Of a stretch of DNA of 64,000 nt, positions 33,953-44,221 are shown piece after piece. Both the position numbers and the translations under genes were made by a program. Below the pieces are notes generated by a model, which saw nothing but the letters and a program-made list of their open reading frames with translations, ran no database searches and was not told the DNA's origin. Position 1 is the first letter of the stretch; each line of letters begins with the position of its first letter. The DNA is from Caballeronia sp. dw_19 (GTDB lineage Bacteria; Pseudomonadota; Gammaproteobacteria; Burkholderiales; Burkholderiaceae). The stretch spans positions 1 through 64,000 of the forward strand of contig NZ_JAAVUQ010000042.1 in assembly GCF_018449515.1 (NCBI RefSeq), read 5' to 3'.

Positions 33953-34981
33953 TTAAGCCGCCGCCAGCGATGTCAAATCCCAACGCGGCTTCACCGTGAA
34001 CGCGTAATCGCGCACGGCCTGATCGGGCCAACGCGCGAGACGCAAGGCGCCCGCGAGGGCAATCATGGCGCCGTTATCGGTACATAGCGACAAATCCGGG
34101 TAATGCACCTCGAAGCGACGCTTTTTAGCGGCCGCGGACAGTGCCTCGCGCAATTGCCGGTTCGCGCCCACTCCGCCCGCCACGACCAGCCGGCTCAGGC
34201 CCGTCTGCTTTAACGCAGCGATCGACTTTGTGGTCAGCACATCGACGGCGGCATCGACAAAACCCCGCGCCAGATCCGCTTTCGATTGCTCGCAGATGTT
34301 CGCGCCAAGCTTGCGGCTGTGAGTCAGTACCGCGGTTTTTAACCCGCTGAAGCTGAAATCCAGATCGCCGGAATGCAGCATCGGGCGCGGCAGTTTAACT
34401 GCGCCGGATGTACCGAATTCGGCGAGCCGCGAGACTTCCGGGCCGCCCGGATAACCCAGGCCCAGTAATTTCGCGGTTTTGTCGAAGGCTTCGCCGGCGG
34501 CGTCATCCAGCGTCTCGCCGAGCGTTTCATATTCGCCTACGTCGGTCACGCGCATCAATTGCGTATGGCCGCCCGACACCAATAGCGCGACGAACGGAAA
34601 CGGCGGCGGCTCGCTCACCAGCAGCGGCGACAGCAGATGCCCTTCCAGATGATGAATCCCGACGGTCGGCAGGTCCCATGCCATAGCAAGCGCATTGGCG
34701 ATGCTCGCGCCCACCAGCAGCGCCCCGGCGAGGCCGGGGCCTTGCGTAAATGCAATAGCGTCGATATCCGTTGGCACCGTGCCGGCTTCCGCCATGACTT
34801 GTTCGAGAAGAGGCAATGCCCGGCGGATGTGGTCGCGAGAGGCCAGTTCCGGCACGACACCGCCGTATTCCCTGTGCATGGCGATTTGCGAATGCAGCGC
34901 GTGCGAAAGCAGGCCGCGCTCGGTGTCGTAGAGCGCAAGGCCGGTTTCGTCGCAGGAACTTTCGATGCCTAGAACAAGCAT
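33953..34981 (-). CDS. tsaD: tRNA threonylcarbamoyladenosine transferase TsaD
   Basis: This 342-residue ASKHA-fold protein transfers the threonylcarbamoyl group to A37 of ANN-reading tRNAs with TsaB and TsaE. The N-terminal MLVLGIESSCDETG and the metal-binding HHLEGH (His111, His115) are intact. It stands between folE2 (converging) and an HI0933-family flavoprotein (diverging). It lies at the usual betaproteobacterial position near dnaG-rpoD. Confidence 0.97.
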   Translation of the reverse strand: MLVLGIESSCDETGLALYDTERGLLSHALHSQIAMHREYGGVVPELASRDHIRRALPLLEQVMAEAGTVPTDIDAIAFTQGPGLAGALLVGASIANALAMAWDLPTVGIHHLEGHLLSPLLVSEPPPFPFVALLVSGGHTQLMRVTDVGEYETLGETLDDAAGEAFDKTAKLLGLGYPGGPEVSRLAEFGTSGAVKLPRPMLHSGDLDFSFSGLKTAVLTHSRKLGANICEQSKADLARGFVDAAVDVLTTKSIAALKQTGLSRLVVAGGVGANRQLREALSAAAKKRRFEVHYPDLSLCTDNGAMIALAGALRLARWPDQAVRDYAFTVKPRWDLTSLAAA

Positions 34982-35184
34982 GGGGCAGAGGTGTTTGGAT
35001 TAACGGACAAGTATAGCAGTGGGCGGGTTTGGCTTCGTTTCACCTAATGGCGTTGCTTTTGGACGGTAGTCGGGGTGGACGCCTTGGTCCACGCACCGCG
35101 ACCCGCGCACCGCGGCAAACCATGAACCACGGCCCGCGCTTCACCCGTTAGAACCCAAACACACCAACCGTTACAATGCGCGCC

Positions 35185-36396
35185 ATGGAAACCTACGATA
35201 TCGCAGTCATCGGCGCGGGCGCGGCGGGCATGATGTGCGCCGCGGTAGCCGCGCAAAACGGCCGCCGGGTGGTCCTGATCGACCATGCCGAACGGCTCGC
35301 GGAAAAAATCCGCATCTCGGGCGGCGGCCGCTGCAATTTCACGAATATCAATGCCGGACCGGCCAACTTCCTGTCGGCAAATCCGCATTTTTGCCGCTCT
35401 GCGCTTGCTCGCTACACACCGCAGGATTTTCTCGCGCTGCTCAAGCGTCATCGCGTGGATTGGCATGAGAAACATAAAGGCCAGCTTTTCTGCGATGACT
35501 CCAGCGAATCGATCATCCAGCTCCTGAAAACCGAATGCGACGCGGGCGGCGTGACCTGGCGCCGGCCTGTCACCGTCGAGTCGATCCGCCACGACGGCGC
35601 CCGGTTTTTCCTCGACAGCAGCGCCGGCACGATCTCAAGCGCAGCACTCGTCGTAGCAACCGGCGGCCTGTCGATCCCGAAGATCGGCGCGACGGATTTC
35701 GCGTATCGGCTGGCGAAGCAATTCGGTCACAAGCTGATTGATACCCGTCCCGCCCTGGTGCCGCTGACCTTCGCGCCTGCCGACTGGGAGCCGTTTGCGG
35801 CGTTATCCGGATTGTCCGTGCCTGTGGAGCTCAGCGCAGGCGCTGGCCGCAGCCGTGGGGAATTCAGCGAGGACCTGCTGCTCACGCACCGCGGTTTATC
35901 GGGGCCGGGCGTGCTGCAGATTTCGAGTTACTGGAACCCGTCGGAGCCTATTTGCATCGATTTGTTGCCCGGCGTCGATGCCACCAGCGAACTGATCGCG
36001 GCCAAGCGGGAATCGCGCAAACAGGTCGGCACGTTTCTCGCCGAGCGCGTGCCGGCGAGGCTCGCGCAAACCTGGCTCGACGTGCAGCGCGTGCCCGCCG
36101 ACGCCCGTCTCGCCGATCTCCCCGATAAAACGCTGCGTCAGATCGGCGAATCCCTGTCCCGCTGGACACTCACGCCGAACGGCACGGAAGGGTACCGGAA
36201 GGCTGAGGTCACGCGCGGCGGCGTGGACACCCGCGAGCTTTCATCGACGACCATGATGAGTTCGCGCGTCGCGGGTTTATATTTCATCGGCGAGGCGGTC
36301 GATGTCACTGGCTGGCTCGGCGGCTACAACTTCCAGTGGGCATGGGCTTCGGGCGTGGCGGCGGGCAAAGCGGCGGCCGAACTGGTTCGCATCTAG
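35185..36396 (+). CDS. HI0933/BaiN-family flavoprotein
   Basis: This 403-residue NAD(P)/FAD-dependent oxidoreductase has the dinucleotide motif GAGAAGMMCA at residue 10, the family signature KIRISGGGRCNFTN, and C-terminal GEAVDVTGWLGGYNFQWAWASG. Its physiological substrate is unknown; the family is named after bile-acid reductase BaiN and aminoacetone oxidase-like members. ATG 35185 is preferred over ATG 35176. A -10-like TACAAT at 35172-35177 would put transcription start at or next to that codon, suggesting a leaderless message. Confidence 0.88.
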   Translation: METYDIAVIGAGAAGMMCAAVAAQNGRRVVLIDHAERLAEKIRISGGGRCNFTNINAGPANFLSANPHFCRSALARYTPQDFLALLKRHRVDWHEKHKGQLFCDDSSESIIQLLKTECDAGGVTWRRPVTVESIRHDGARFFLDSSAGTISSAALVVATGGLSIPKIGATDFAYRLAKQFGHKLIDTRPALVPLTFAPADWEPFAALSGLSVPVELSAGAGRSRGEFSEDLLLTHRGLSGPGVLQISSYWNPSEPICIDLLPGVDATSELIAAKRESRKQVGTFLAERVPARLAQTWLDVQRVPADARLADLPDKTLRQIGESLSRWTLTPNGTEGYRKAEVTRGGVDTRELSSTTMMSSRVAGLYFIGEAVDVTGWLGGYNFQWAWASGVAAGKAAAELVRI

Positions 36397-36500
36397 AACC
36401 GCAAAGGCACGACCAGTATGGCTTTCACCCGTAAGGGCGGGTATCCGTGCAAGGCCGTTTCCCCCGGGAAATCCTGATTTCGACCTGCTATACTGCTTCG

Positions 36501-36710
36501 TTCGTAGCGGCAATCGGCACCAAGCGGGCGCGAGCGCAAAATGAGTGAAAACCGGGCGGTGATCCATGAAGATAGAAGACGATCCCTGCCGCGAACGGCG
36601 ACTCGACCTGTCTCGGGACCCTGCCTCGGCGTCATGCCGGCCGGCTTCAAAGGTACCCGAATCACCCCGTTCATGATCCCGCTTGAGGAAACGTCCCAAG
36701 CGGGTTTTTG
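36501..36710 (+). ncRNA. Candidate small RNA or orphan leader
   Basis: The 379-bp gap between the flavoprotein gene and yqeY holds a -10-like TATACT at 36489-36494. About 200 bp further there is a strong intrinsic terminator: CCCGCTTG/CAAGCGGG (36678-36685 and 36697-36704), an 11-base loop and TTTTT. The unit between them has no good reading frame. A 63-codon frame starting at 36541 crosses the terminator and looks random. It could be an independent small RNA or an attenuated leader of the downstream operon. The -35 region is poor. Confidence 0.35.
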
Positions 36711-36775
36711 CTTTAGCGCCATGAACGGCTGACGTCCGCATTCTCTCAACACAGCACCAGCAGAGTTCCCAAGCG

Positions 36776-37222
36776 ATGAGCCTCAAAGACCAGATCACCG
36801 ACGACATGAAAACCGCGATGCGCGCCCGCGAAACCGATCGCCTCGGCACCATCCGGCTGCTGCTCGCGGCAATCAAGCAGCGCGAAGTCGACGAGCGCGT
36901 GACGCTGGACGACGCAGCCATCACGGCGGTCATCGACAAAATGATCAAGCAGCGCAAGGACTCGATCAGCCAGTTCCAGACGGCCGGCCGCGACGACCTC
37001 GTGGCGAAGGAGCAAGCCGAGCTGGTCGTTCTGGCAGCCTACATGCCCGAGCAGATGTCCAATGAAGCCATCGACGCCGAGATTCAGGCGGCTGTGGCGG
37101 CAACCGGCGCTGCCGGACCACAGGACATGGGCAAGGTGATGGGCGTGCTGAAACCGAAGCTGGCGGGCCGTGCAGATATGACCGCGGTGTCTGGGCTGGT
37201 CAAAGCGGCGCTTGCCAAATAA
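36776..37222 (+). CDS. GatB/YqeY domain protein
   Basis: This 148-residue helical protein is related to the tRNA-binding C-terminal domain of amidotransferase GatB. It begins MSLKDQITDDMKTAMRARETDRLGTIRLLLAAIKQREVDERV, characteristic of the free-standing YqeY family. The precise role is unknown. It is the first gene of yqeY-dnaG-rpoD. Its last codons and stop belong to a four-fold 13-bp tandem repeat. Confidence 0.93.
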   Translation: MSLKDQITDDMKTAMRARETDRLGTIRLLLAAIKQREVDERVTLDDAAITAVIDKMIKQRKDSISQFQTAGRDDLVAKEQAELVVLAAYMPEQMSNEAIDAEIQAAVAATGAAGPQDMGKVMGVLKPKLAGRADMTAVSGLVKAALAK

Positions 37223-37261
37223 GCTTGCGAAATAAACCTGCAAGATGAGTTTGCCAAATAA
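37210..37261 (+). repeat. 13-bp tandem repeat across the yqeY stop
   Basis: Four adjacent 13-mers are gcttgccaaataa (37210-37222), gcttgcgaaataa, acctgcaagatga and gtttgccaaataa (to 37261), with a diverged fifth. The first supplies the last residues LAK and the stop of yqeY. Each copy ends in a stop triplet; because 13 is not a multiple of three they fall in successive frames. Confidence 0.9.
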
Positions 37262-37306
37262 GCCTGCTTAAGTACTTAAGAAAGTCTGATCCAGAAAACT
37301 CACTAA

Positions 37307-39196
37307 GTGATTCCGCATTCGTTTCTTCAGGACTTGCTGAACCGCGTCGATATCGTCGACGTGGTGGGCAAGTTCGTCCAATTGAAGAAGGGCGGCGCGA
37401 ACTTCATGGGCCTGTGCCCGTTTCATAACGAGAAGAGCCCGTCGTTCACCGTCAGCCCGACAAAGCAGTTCTATCATTGCTTTGGCTGCGGCGCGCACGG
37501 CACGGCGATCAGCTTTCTCATGGAGCATACCGGGCTTACGTTCCCCGAAGCAGTCAAGGAACTCGCCCAGTCCTGCGGCCTGACCGTGCCGCAAGAACCG
37601 TCAATGCGCGGTGGAGTTGGCGGCGGGTCGGGCGGCGAAGGCTACGCTCCCGCGCCAAGCAAAGCCGTCAGCGTTGCGTTGACCGAAGTCATGCAGACCG
37701 CCTGCGAGTTCTATCGCAAGCAATTACGCGGCGCGCCCAACGCTATCGAATATTTGAAAAAGCGCGGCCTGACGGGCGAAATCGCGTTGCGCTTCGGGCT
37801 CGGCTACGCGCCGGACGGCTGGCAGAGCCTCGAAGCGGCATTCCCCGATTACAAGAACGACAACCTGGTGGAAGCGGGTCTGGTGATCGTCAGCGAGAAA
37901 AGCGACAACCAGGGCCAGTCTCGCCGATACGACCGCTTCCGCGAACGCGTCATGTTCCCTATCCGGAACGTGAAGGGCAATGTGATCGGCTTTGGCGGGC
38001 GCGTGCTCGACGGCGGCGAGCCGAAGTACCTGAATTCGCCCGAAACACCGCTGTTCAGCAAGGGCAGCGAGTTATACGGCCTTTTCGAAGCGCGGCTGGC
38101 CATTCGTGAACTCGGATACGCGCTGGTCGTCGAAGGGTATATGGACGTTGTTGCGCTGGCGCAATTGGGTTTTGCGAACGCGGTTGCTACGCTGGGTACG
38201 GCTTGCACGCCGGTTCACGTACAGAAGTTGTTTCGTCAGACAGATACCGTCGTGTTCAGTTTCGATGGTGACTCCGCCGGCCGCCGCGCCGCGCGCCGCG
38301 CACTGGACGCCTGCCTGCCGCATGCCGCCGACAACCGCACGATCCGCTTCCTGTTCCTGCCGAAGGAACATGACCCGGACAGTTACGTGCGTGAATTCGG
38401 CACTGACGGTTTCGGCGAGCAGGTTGACCGCGCGATGCCGCTGTCGCAATTCCTGTTGAACGAAGTCCTGAACGACAAGGAACTCGATCAGCCGGAAGGC
38501 CGCGCCAAGGCGCTTTTCGACGCCAAGCCGCTGCTTCAGGCGTTACCGGCGAACGCGTTGCGCGTGCAGATCCTGCACATGCTGGCCGATCGGCTGAATA
38601 CACCGTTTGGTGAAATCGCGGCATTGTGTGACATCGACTCGCGAGCTGCCGCCGTTGCCCGCGCTGCGTTGCCGAAGAGCGAGCGTCGTCGCGTAAAGGG
38701 TCATGAGCAGCGTGCATTGCGTAATCTGGTGATGTACCCGGCCATTTACGCCACGCTCGATCACGAAAGCGAGCAGACGCTGATCACCATGACCGAGCAC
38801 GGCGAGTTGTTCAGCGAGGTGATCGGGCATGCGCGGGAACTGGGAGAAACGGCGGAATTCCAGATGCTGTCGGATCTGTTGCGCAACGCCGCAAATGCCC
38901 CGACTTACGAGGATATCTTCCAGGAAATTCTCGCCTATGATGAAAATGTACGGGATCTGTTGATGCGCGATCCGGCCGACGAAGGCGCCAATGAACGCGT
39001 ACAGGAGCAGAAAAAGCTGCTCGCGGAAGAGTTGCATGCAACGGTTGTCAAGCTGCGTCACGACAGCTATAGGAACCGGCTGGATCAACTGGCGCAGCAA
39101 TCGAGCTTGACTGCGGAAGAAATTGCCGAATTTTCGGATTTATCGGCTAAAGCTGCTCAAATTAAGGCCTTGCGCGGGGTGAGTCGGGACATTTAA
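37307..39196 (+). CDS. dnaG: DNA primase
   Basis: This 629-residue primase synthesises RNA primers at the replication fork. The N-terminal zinc finger has Cys37, His40, Cys58 and Cys61. The RNA-polymerase core includes YLNSPETPLFSKGSELYGL. The TOPRIM acids lie in VVEGYMDVVALAQ and FDGDSAGRRA, and the C-terminal DnaB-binding domain follows. A Gly-rich linker (GGVGGGSGGEG, about 102-112) is inserted after the zinc domain. The start is GTG without a strong ribosome binding site, which fits the low expression usual for dnaG. Confidence 0.96.
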   Translation: MIPHSFLQDLLNRVDIVDVVGKFVQLKKGGANFMGLCPFHNEKSPSFTVSPTKQFYHCFGCGAHGTAISFLMEHTGLTFPEAVKELAQSCGLTVPQEPSMRGGVGGGSGGEGYAPAPSKAVSVALTEVMQTACEFYRKQLRGAPNAIEYLKKRGLTGEIALRFGLGYAPDGWQSLEAAFPDYKNDNLVEAGLVIVSEKSDNQGQSRRYDRFRERVMFPIRNVKGNVIGFGGRVLDGGEPKYLNSPETPLFSKGSELYGLFEARLAIRELGYALVVEGYMDVVALAQLGFANAVATLGTACTPVHVQKLFRQTDTVVFSFDGDSAGRRAARRALDACLPHAADNRTIRFLFLPKEHDPDSYVREFGTDGFGEQVDRAMPLSQFLLNEVLNDKELDQPEGRAKALFDAKPLLQALPANALRVQILHMLADRLNTPFGEIAALCDIDSRAAAVARAALPKSERRRVKGHEQRALRNLVMYPAIYATLDHESEQTLITMTEHGELFSEVIGHARELGETAEFQMLSDLLRNAANAPTYEDIFQEILAYDENVRDLLMRDPADEGANERVQEQKKLLAEELHATVVKLRHDSYRNRLDQLAQQSSLTAEEIAEFSDLSAKAAQIKALRGVSRDI

Positions 39197-39207
39197 GACC
39201 TACATGC

Positions 39208-39213
39208 TACAAT
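39208..39213 (+). promoter_or_regulatory. Possible internal promoter of rpoD (-10)
   Basis: TACAAT lies between the dnaG stop and rpoD, 65 bp before the rpoD ATG. The -35 region (around 39185-39190) is weak. A separate rpoD promoter here would allow sigma factor synthesis independent of dnaG. Confidence 0.35.
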
Positions 39214-39277
39214 TAAAGATTTTCAGCAAGTTGTTTTTTGACTTTTTGTGCTCATTTGCGAAAGAGGTGAGGCACGC

Positions 39278-41917
<2,640 letters not shown>

Positions 41918-41934
41918 TGTCTGGTTGATGAGTC

Positions 41935-41971
41935 AAGCGCGGCGGGCCGAATGGTCCGCCGCGCTTGTTTT
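41935..41971 (+). terminator. rpoD terminator
   Basis: An 11-bp perfect stem AAGCGCGGCGG (41935-41945) and CCGCCGCGCTT (41956-41966) has a 10-base loop and is followed by gtttta. It lies 17 bp behind the rpoD stop codon. Confidence 0.9.
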
Positions 41972-42100
41972 ATAGGCCGTTTCAAGGCAAACTCGCAGAC
42001 CTTCGCGAGTGCAGTCGGATAGAATTCGCTGCGTGCCGGAAGCGTCGCTCGACGTCTTCCTTGAGCGCGTCTACTCGCGGCAGGGCGTTTTCCTGCAAAA

Positions 42101-42177
42101 GGGCCGGAAGCTTAATTGGTATAAGCTGTCGACTCATAATCGACCGATAGTGGGTTCGAATCCCACCCGGCCCACCA
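42101..42177 (+). tRNA. tRNA-Ile2 (anticodon CAT, lysidine type)
   Basis: A 77-nt cloverleaf with encoded CCA was folded by hand: acceptor GGGCCGG/CCGGCCC, D stem GCTT/AAGC, anticodon stem GTCGA/TCGAC with loop CTCATAA, T stem GTGGG/CCCAC with loop TTCGAAT. The CAT anticodon could mean Met, fMet or Ile2. It is not initiator (paired 1:72, no GGG/CCC anticodon stem). It has consecutive C4:G69 and C5:G68 pairs, the positive determinants for the lysidine synthetase TilS. It is therefore called Ile2, which reads AUA after modification. Confidence 0.88.
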
Positions 42178-42733
42178 GAATTTTCCGAGTTCACAGTCAT
42201 TTGCGCGCGCTGCGTCCCCTTGGGGACCGGCTGGGGACAATCACAGTCCAGCAGTGTCCTGAAAACCCGCGTGCAGCGGAGTTTTGCTTTTCAGGACTAG
42301 GGCTTCGTGGGGATAACTTCCGATCGTCCGGAATCGATACCCCAGGCTCATTGTCGATTCTGCCCCACCAAAGAGTCCCGCAGCCGGCGCCGCTTAGACC
42401 TTCCGCAAGCAACTGGAAGGACCATGGGCGAGCACCTTATTTCGGCCCACTGTGAATTCCCCTATCCGGCAAAGTGAATCCCAATATTTGACGGCTGGCT
42501 GTGGAGCGTGCCCGAACCAGTCCGTCTGTTAAACGTTCAACAGGTCTTTCACGGTAGGCTGATTCGCGGATCGCTAGCGGTGTCAGAGCGTCTCTTTTCG
42601 GCAATAACCAGTCCTCGCTTTCGAAACGCGAATATCTGAGACGATCGCCCTGCCTACGTCCAGGCCAGCTTGTCGGCTGGGCGCGAGCGCCCGCACCGAC
42701 CGGCCTTGCATCCAGGGCACGCTCAGCGTAAAA
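42178..42733. other. Gene-poor region behind the tRNA
   Basis: No believable gene was found in these 556 bp. The stretch contains a small perfect palindrome GTCCCCTTGGGGAC around 42217 and mixed-composition sequence unlike the flanking housekeeping genes. Its place behind a tRNA gene, followed by a toxin-antitoxin pair and gene fragments, suggests an eroded genomic island. No integrase or second copy of the tRNA 3' end was seen. Confidence 0.45.
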
Positions 42734-42743
42734 TGTGTACACA
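42734..42743 (+). promoter_or_regulatory. Phd/YefM-type operator
   Basis: TGTGTACACA is a perfect 10-bp palindrome containing the TGTACA/GTGTACAC core bound by Phd and YefM antitoxins. It overlaps the likely -10 region (taaaat at 42729-42734) and lies 38 bp before the antitoxin ATG, fitting autorepression. Confidence 0.7.
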
Positions 42744-42781
42744 CAGATTCACAATCAGGCGCCATTCGTGGAGGCGAGATC

Positions 42782-43066
42782 ATGGAAACAATCAAGGTTG
42801 GTATCCGGGAATTCCGGGCGGATCTGGCAGAGTATATTGCCGCGAGCACGCCGGTGGCTGTCACACGTCACGGGCAGACGGTAGGCTACTTCATTCCGGC
42901 ACAAGGTCAGAACGAAGGGGATATTGCAGCTCTGAAAAAAGCAGGCAGGACGTTGGATCGGCTTCTTGCAGAGCAGGGCGTTGATGTTGAAGCAATCGTG
43001 TCCGATTTCAAGGCAGCTCGCAGGCCCGCCGGCGACCGCAAAAAGGCGCACGCGAAAACTGCATGA
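42782..43066 (+). CDS. Phd/YefM-family antitoxin
   Basis: This 94-residue protein has the Phd fold at its N-terminus (METIKVGIREFRADLAEYIAASTPVAVTRHGQTVGYFIPA), the dimerising DNA-binding part. A flexible C-terminus (about 50-94, Lys/Arg-rich end) should wrap the toxin. The stop overlaps the toxin start by 4 bp (ATGA). A Phd-type operator is upstream at 42734-42743. The pairing of a Phd antitoxin with a PIN toxin is common. Confidence 0.88.
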   Translation: METIKVGIREFRADLAEYIAASTPVAVTRHGQTVGYFIPAQGQNEGDIAALKKAGRTLDRLLAEQGVDVEAIVSDFKAARRPAGDRKKAHAKTA

Positions 43067-43482
43067 GTAACAAGGCGATCGTTCTAGATGCAAATATTTT
43101 GATTCGCGCTGTCCTCGGCAAGCGAGTGCGCGAACTTATAGTCGAACACGCTGTTGCAGTCAGATTTTTCGCCCCTGATGTTGCTTATGCTGACGCCAGA
43201 AAGTATCTACCCCCACTGCTGAAGAAGCGTGGTATTCCGAGTGAAGCTGCCATGCAGGTACTCGACAATCTGGTTTCAGTCGTTCAGGTCATTGATGCCG
43301 ACATTTATCTCGACATGAAGCGGAAGGCCCTGCAGCGCATTGAGCGAAGAGACGCCGATGACTGGCCTGTTCTTGCGTGTGCGATGATAATTGGATGCCC
43401 TGTTTGGACGGAAGATGCTGATTTTTTCGGCACTGGCGTAGCAACCTGGACGACGGACCGCGTCGCGCTGTACTTCGAGTAG
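43063..43482 (+). CDS. PIN-domain toxin (ribonuclease)
   Basis: This 139-residue PIN-domain protein is probably an RNase. Acidic residues expected to hold Mg2+ are Asp9 (VLDANIL), Asp97-Asp98 in RDADDWPVLA and Asp118/Asp120 in WTEDADFFGTGV. The N-terminal half is more divergent than in typical VapC. Base composition is lower in GC than its surroundings, as in transferred DNA. It is coupled to the Phd antitoxin. Confidence 0.85.
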   Translation: MSNKAIVLDANILIRAVLGKRVRELIVEHAVAVRFFAPDVAYADARKYLPPLLKKRGIPSEAAMQVLDNLVSVVQVIDADIYLDMKRKALQRIERRDADDWPVLACAMIIGCPVWTEDADFFGTGVATWTTDRVALYFE

Positions 43483-43813
43483 TTGAAGCGTTGTCACTCG
43501 CGACTATAAACACATACTTCCTTTCGGCCGGGTCGGAGTCGTTCAAAGGCCGACCGACATAGCAGGAAGGTAGGGTTTGTAGGTGAGCGGTGGATATCCA
43601 GTCCGAGCCAATGGAAGTCGGGCGAGAGAACGACGATCTGACGCGGCGGCCGTGGTGCACAGCCAGACCGCTCCGGGTTCACAACGGCTGTTTAGTCCGA
43701 CCGGGGCTTTCCGTCGATCTTCGTCGCATATTCTCTATTCAGTTGTCCTGCATATTGTTGGAGGGTACCCTTCCATGAGTCGGCATTGCAAGAACGAGCG
43801 TATCTAGCGGCGG
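43483..43813. other. Region without an intact gene
   Basis: No intact gene is supported in these 331 bp. Open frames on the plus strand (about 43583-43807) show no recognisable domain or ribosome binding site. The sequence separates the toxin-antitoxin pair from the etfA fragment and is probably scar DNA. Confidence 0.4.
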
Positions 43814-44008
43814 ATGGTCAAGATCGTGGCGCCTAACTTGTATGTCGCGGTCGGCATCTCGGGCGCAATCCAGCATTTGGCGGGGATGAAGGACAGCAAG
43901 GTCATCGTGGCGATCAACAAGGACGCCGAAGCGCCTATCTTTGGCGTGGCGTATGGCCTCGTGGGCGATTTGTTCACGGTCGTGCCCGAGTTCACAGAGT
44001 CGGTCTGA
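43814..44008 (+). pseudogene. C-terminal fragment of etfA
   Basis: The 64 codons encode KIVAPNLYVAVGISGAIQHL followed by AGMKDSKVIVAINKD, the FAD-binding C-terminus of electron transfer flavoprotein alpha subunit. About 80 percent of the usual protein is missing upstream. Where family members read QVADYGLV this one reads GVAYGLV, a one-codon in-frame deletion. No start signal is associated. It is a relic, not a functional subunit. Confidence 0.85.
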
Positions 44009-44059
44009 TAAAGCTTACGTGTCAGTTCCAGGTTAGCGAAAGCATCGAGTTTCGAGGAG

Positions 44060-44137
44060 ATGGATTTGCGCAAGACACGAATAGCCATTATCGGTGCGGG
44101 TCTTGCCGCGACACCTAACGCGTTAGCGCTGAATTAG
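44060..44137 (+). pseudogene. N-terminal fragment of an FAD monooxygenase
   Basis: ATG 44060, preceded by cgaggag, opens 25 codons reading MDLRKTRIAIIGAGLAATPN then a stop. IAIIGAGLA is the dinucleotide-binding start of FAD-dependent hydroxylases. The frame dies at TAG 44135-44137, with the rest of the gene absent. It lies 51 bp behind the etfA relic on the same strand. Confidence 0.6.
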
Positions 44138-44221
44138 TTGCGTGATTGTTTTTCATTTGGCCGACGTGCGATTCCGTAAGGTGCCGGTCCGCTCGTCCTC
44201 AGGAACCGCATGTCAGGAGGC

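Noticed and set aside
36541..36732. 63-codon frame between the flavoprotein gene and yqeY
   Set aside because: It reads through a strong intrinsic terminator, has no good ribosome binding site and no similarity to ribosomal protein S21.
42330..42365. tRNA-like 3' end (gattctgccccacca) behind tRNA-Ile2
   Set aside because: No T-loop consensus and no pairing acceptor strand upstream; not a tRNA or an attachment-site copy.
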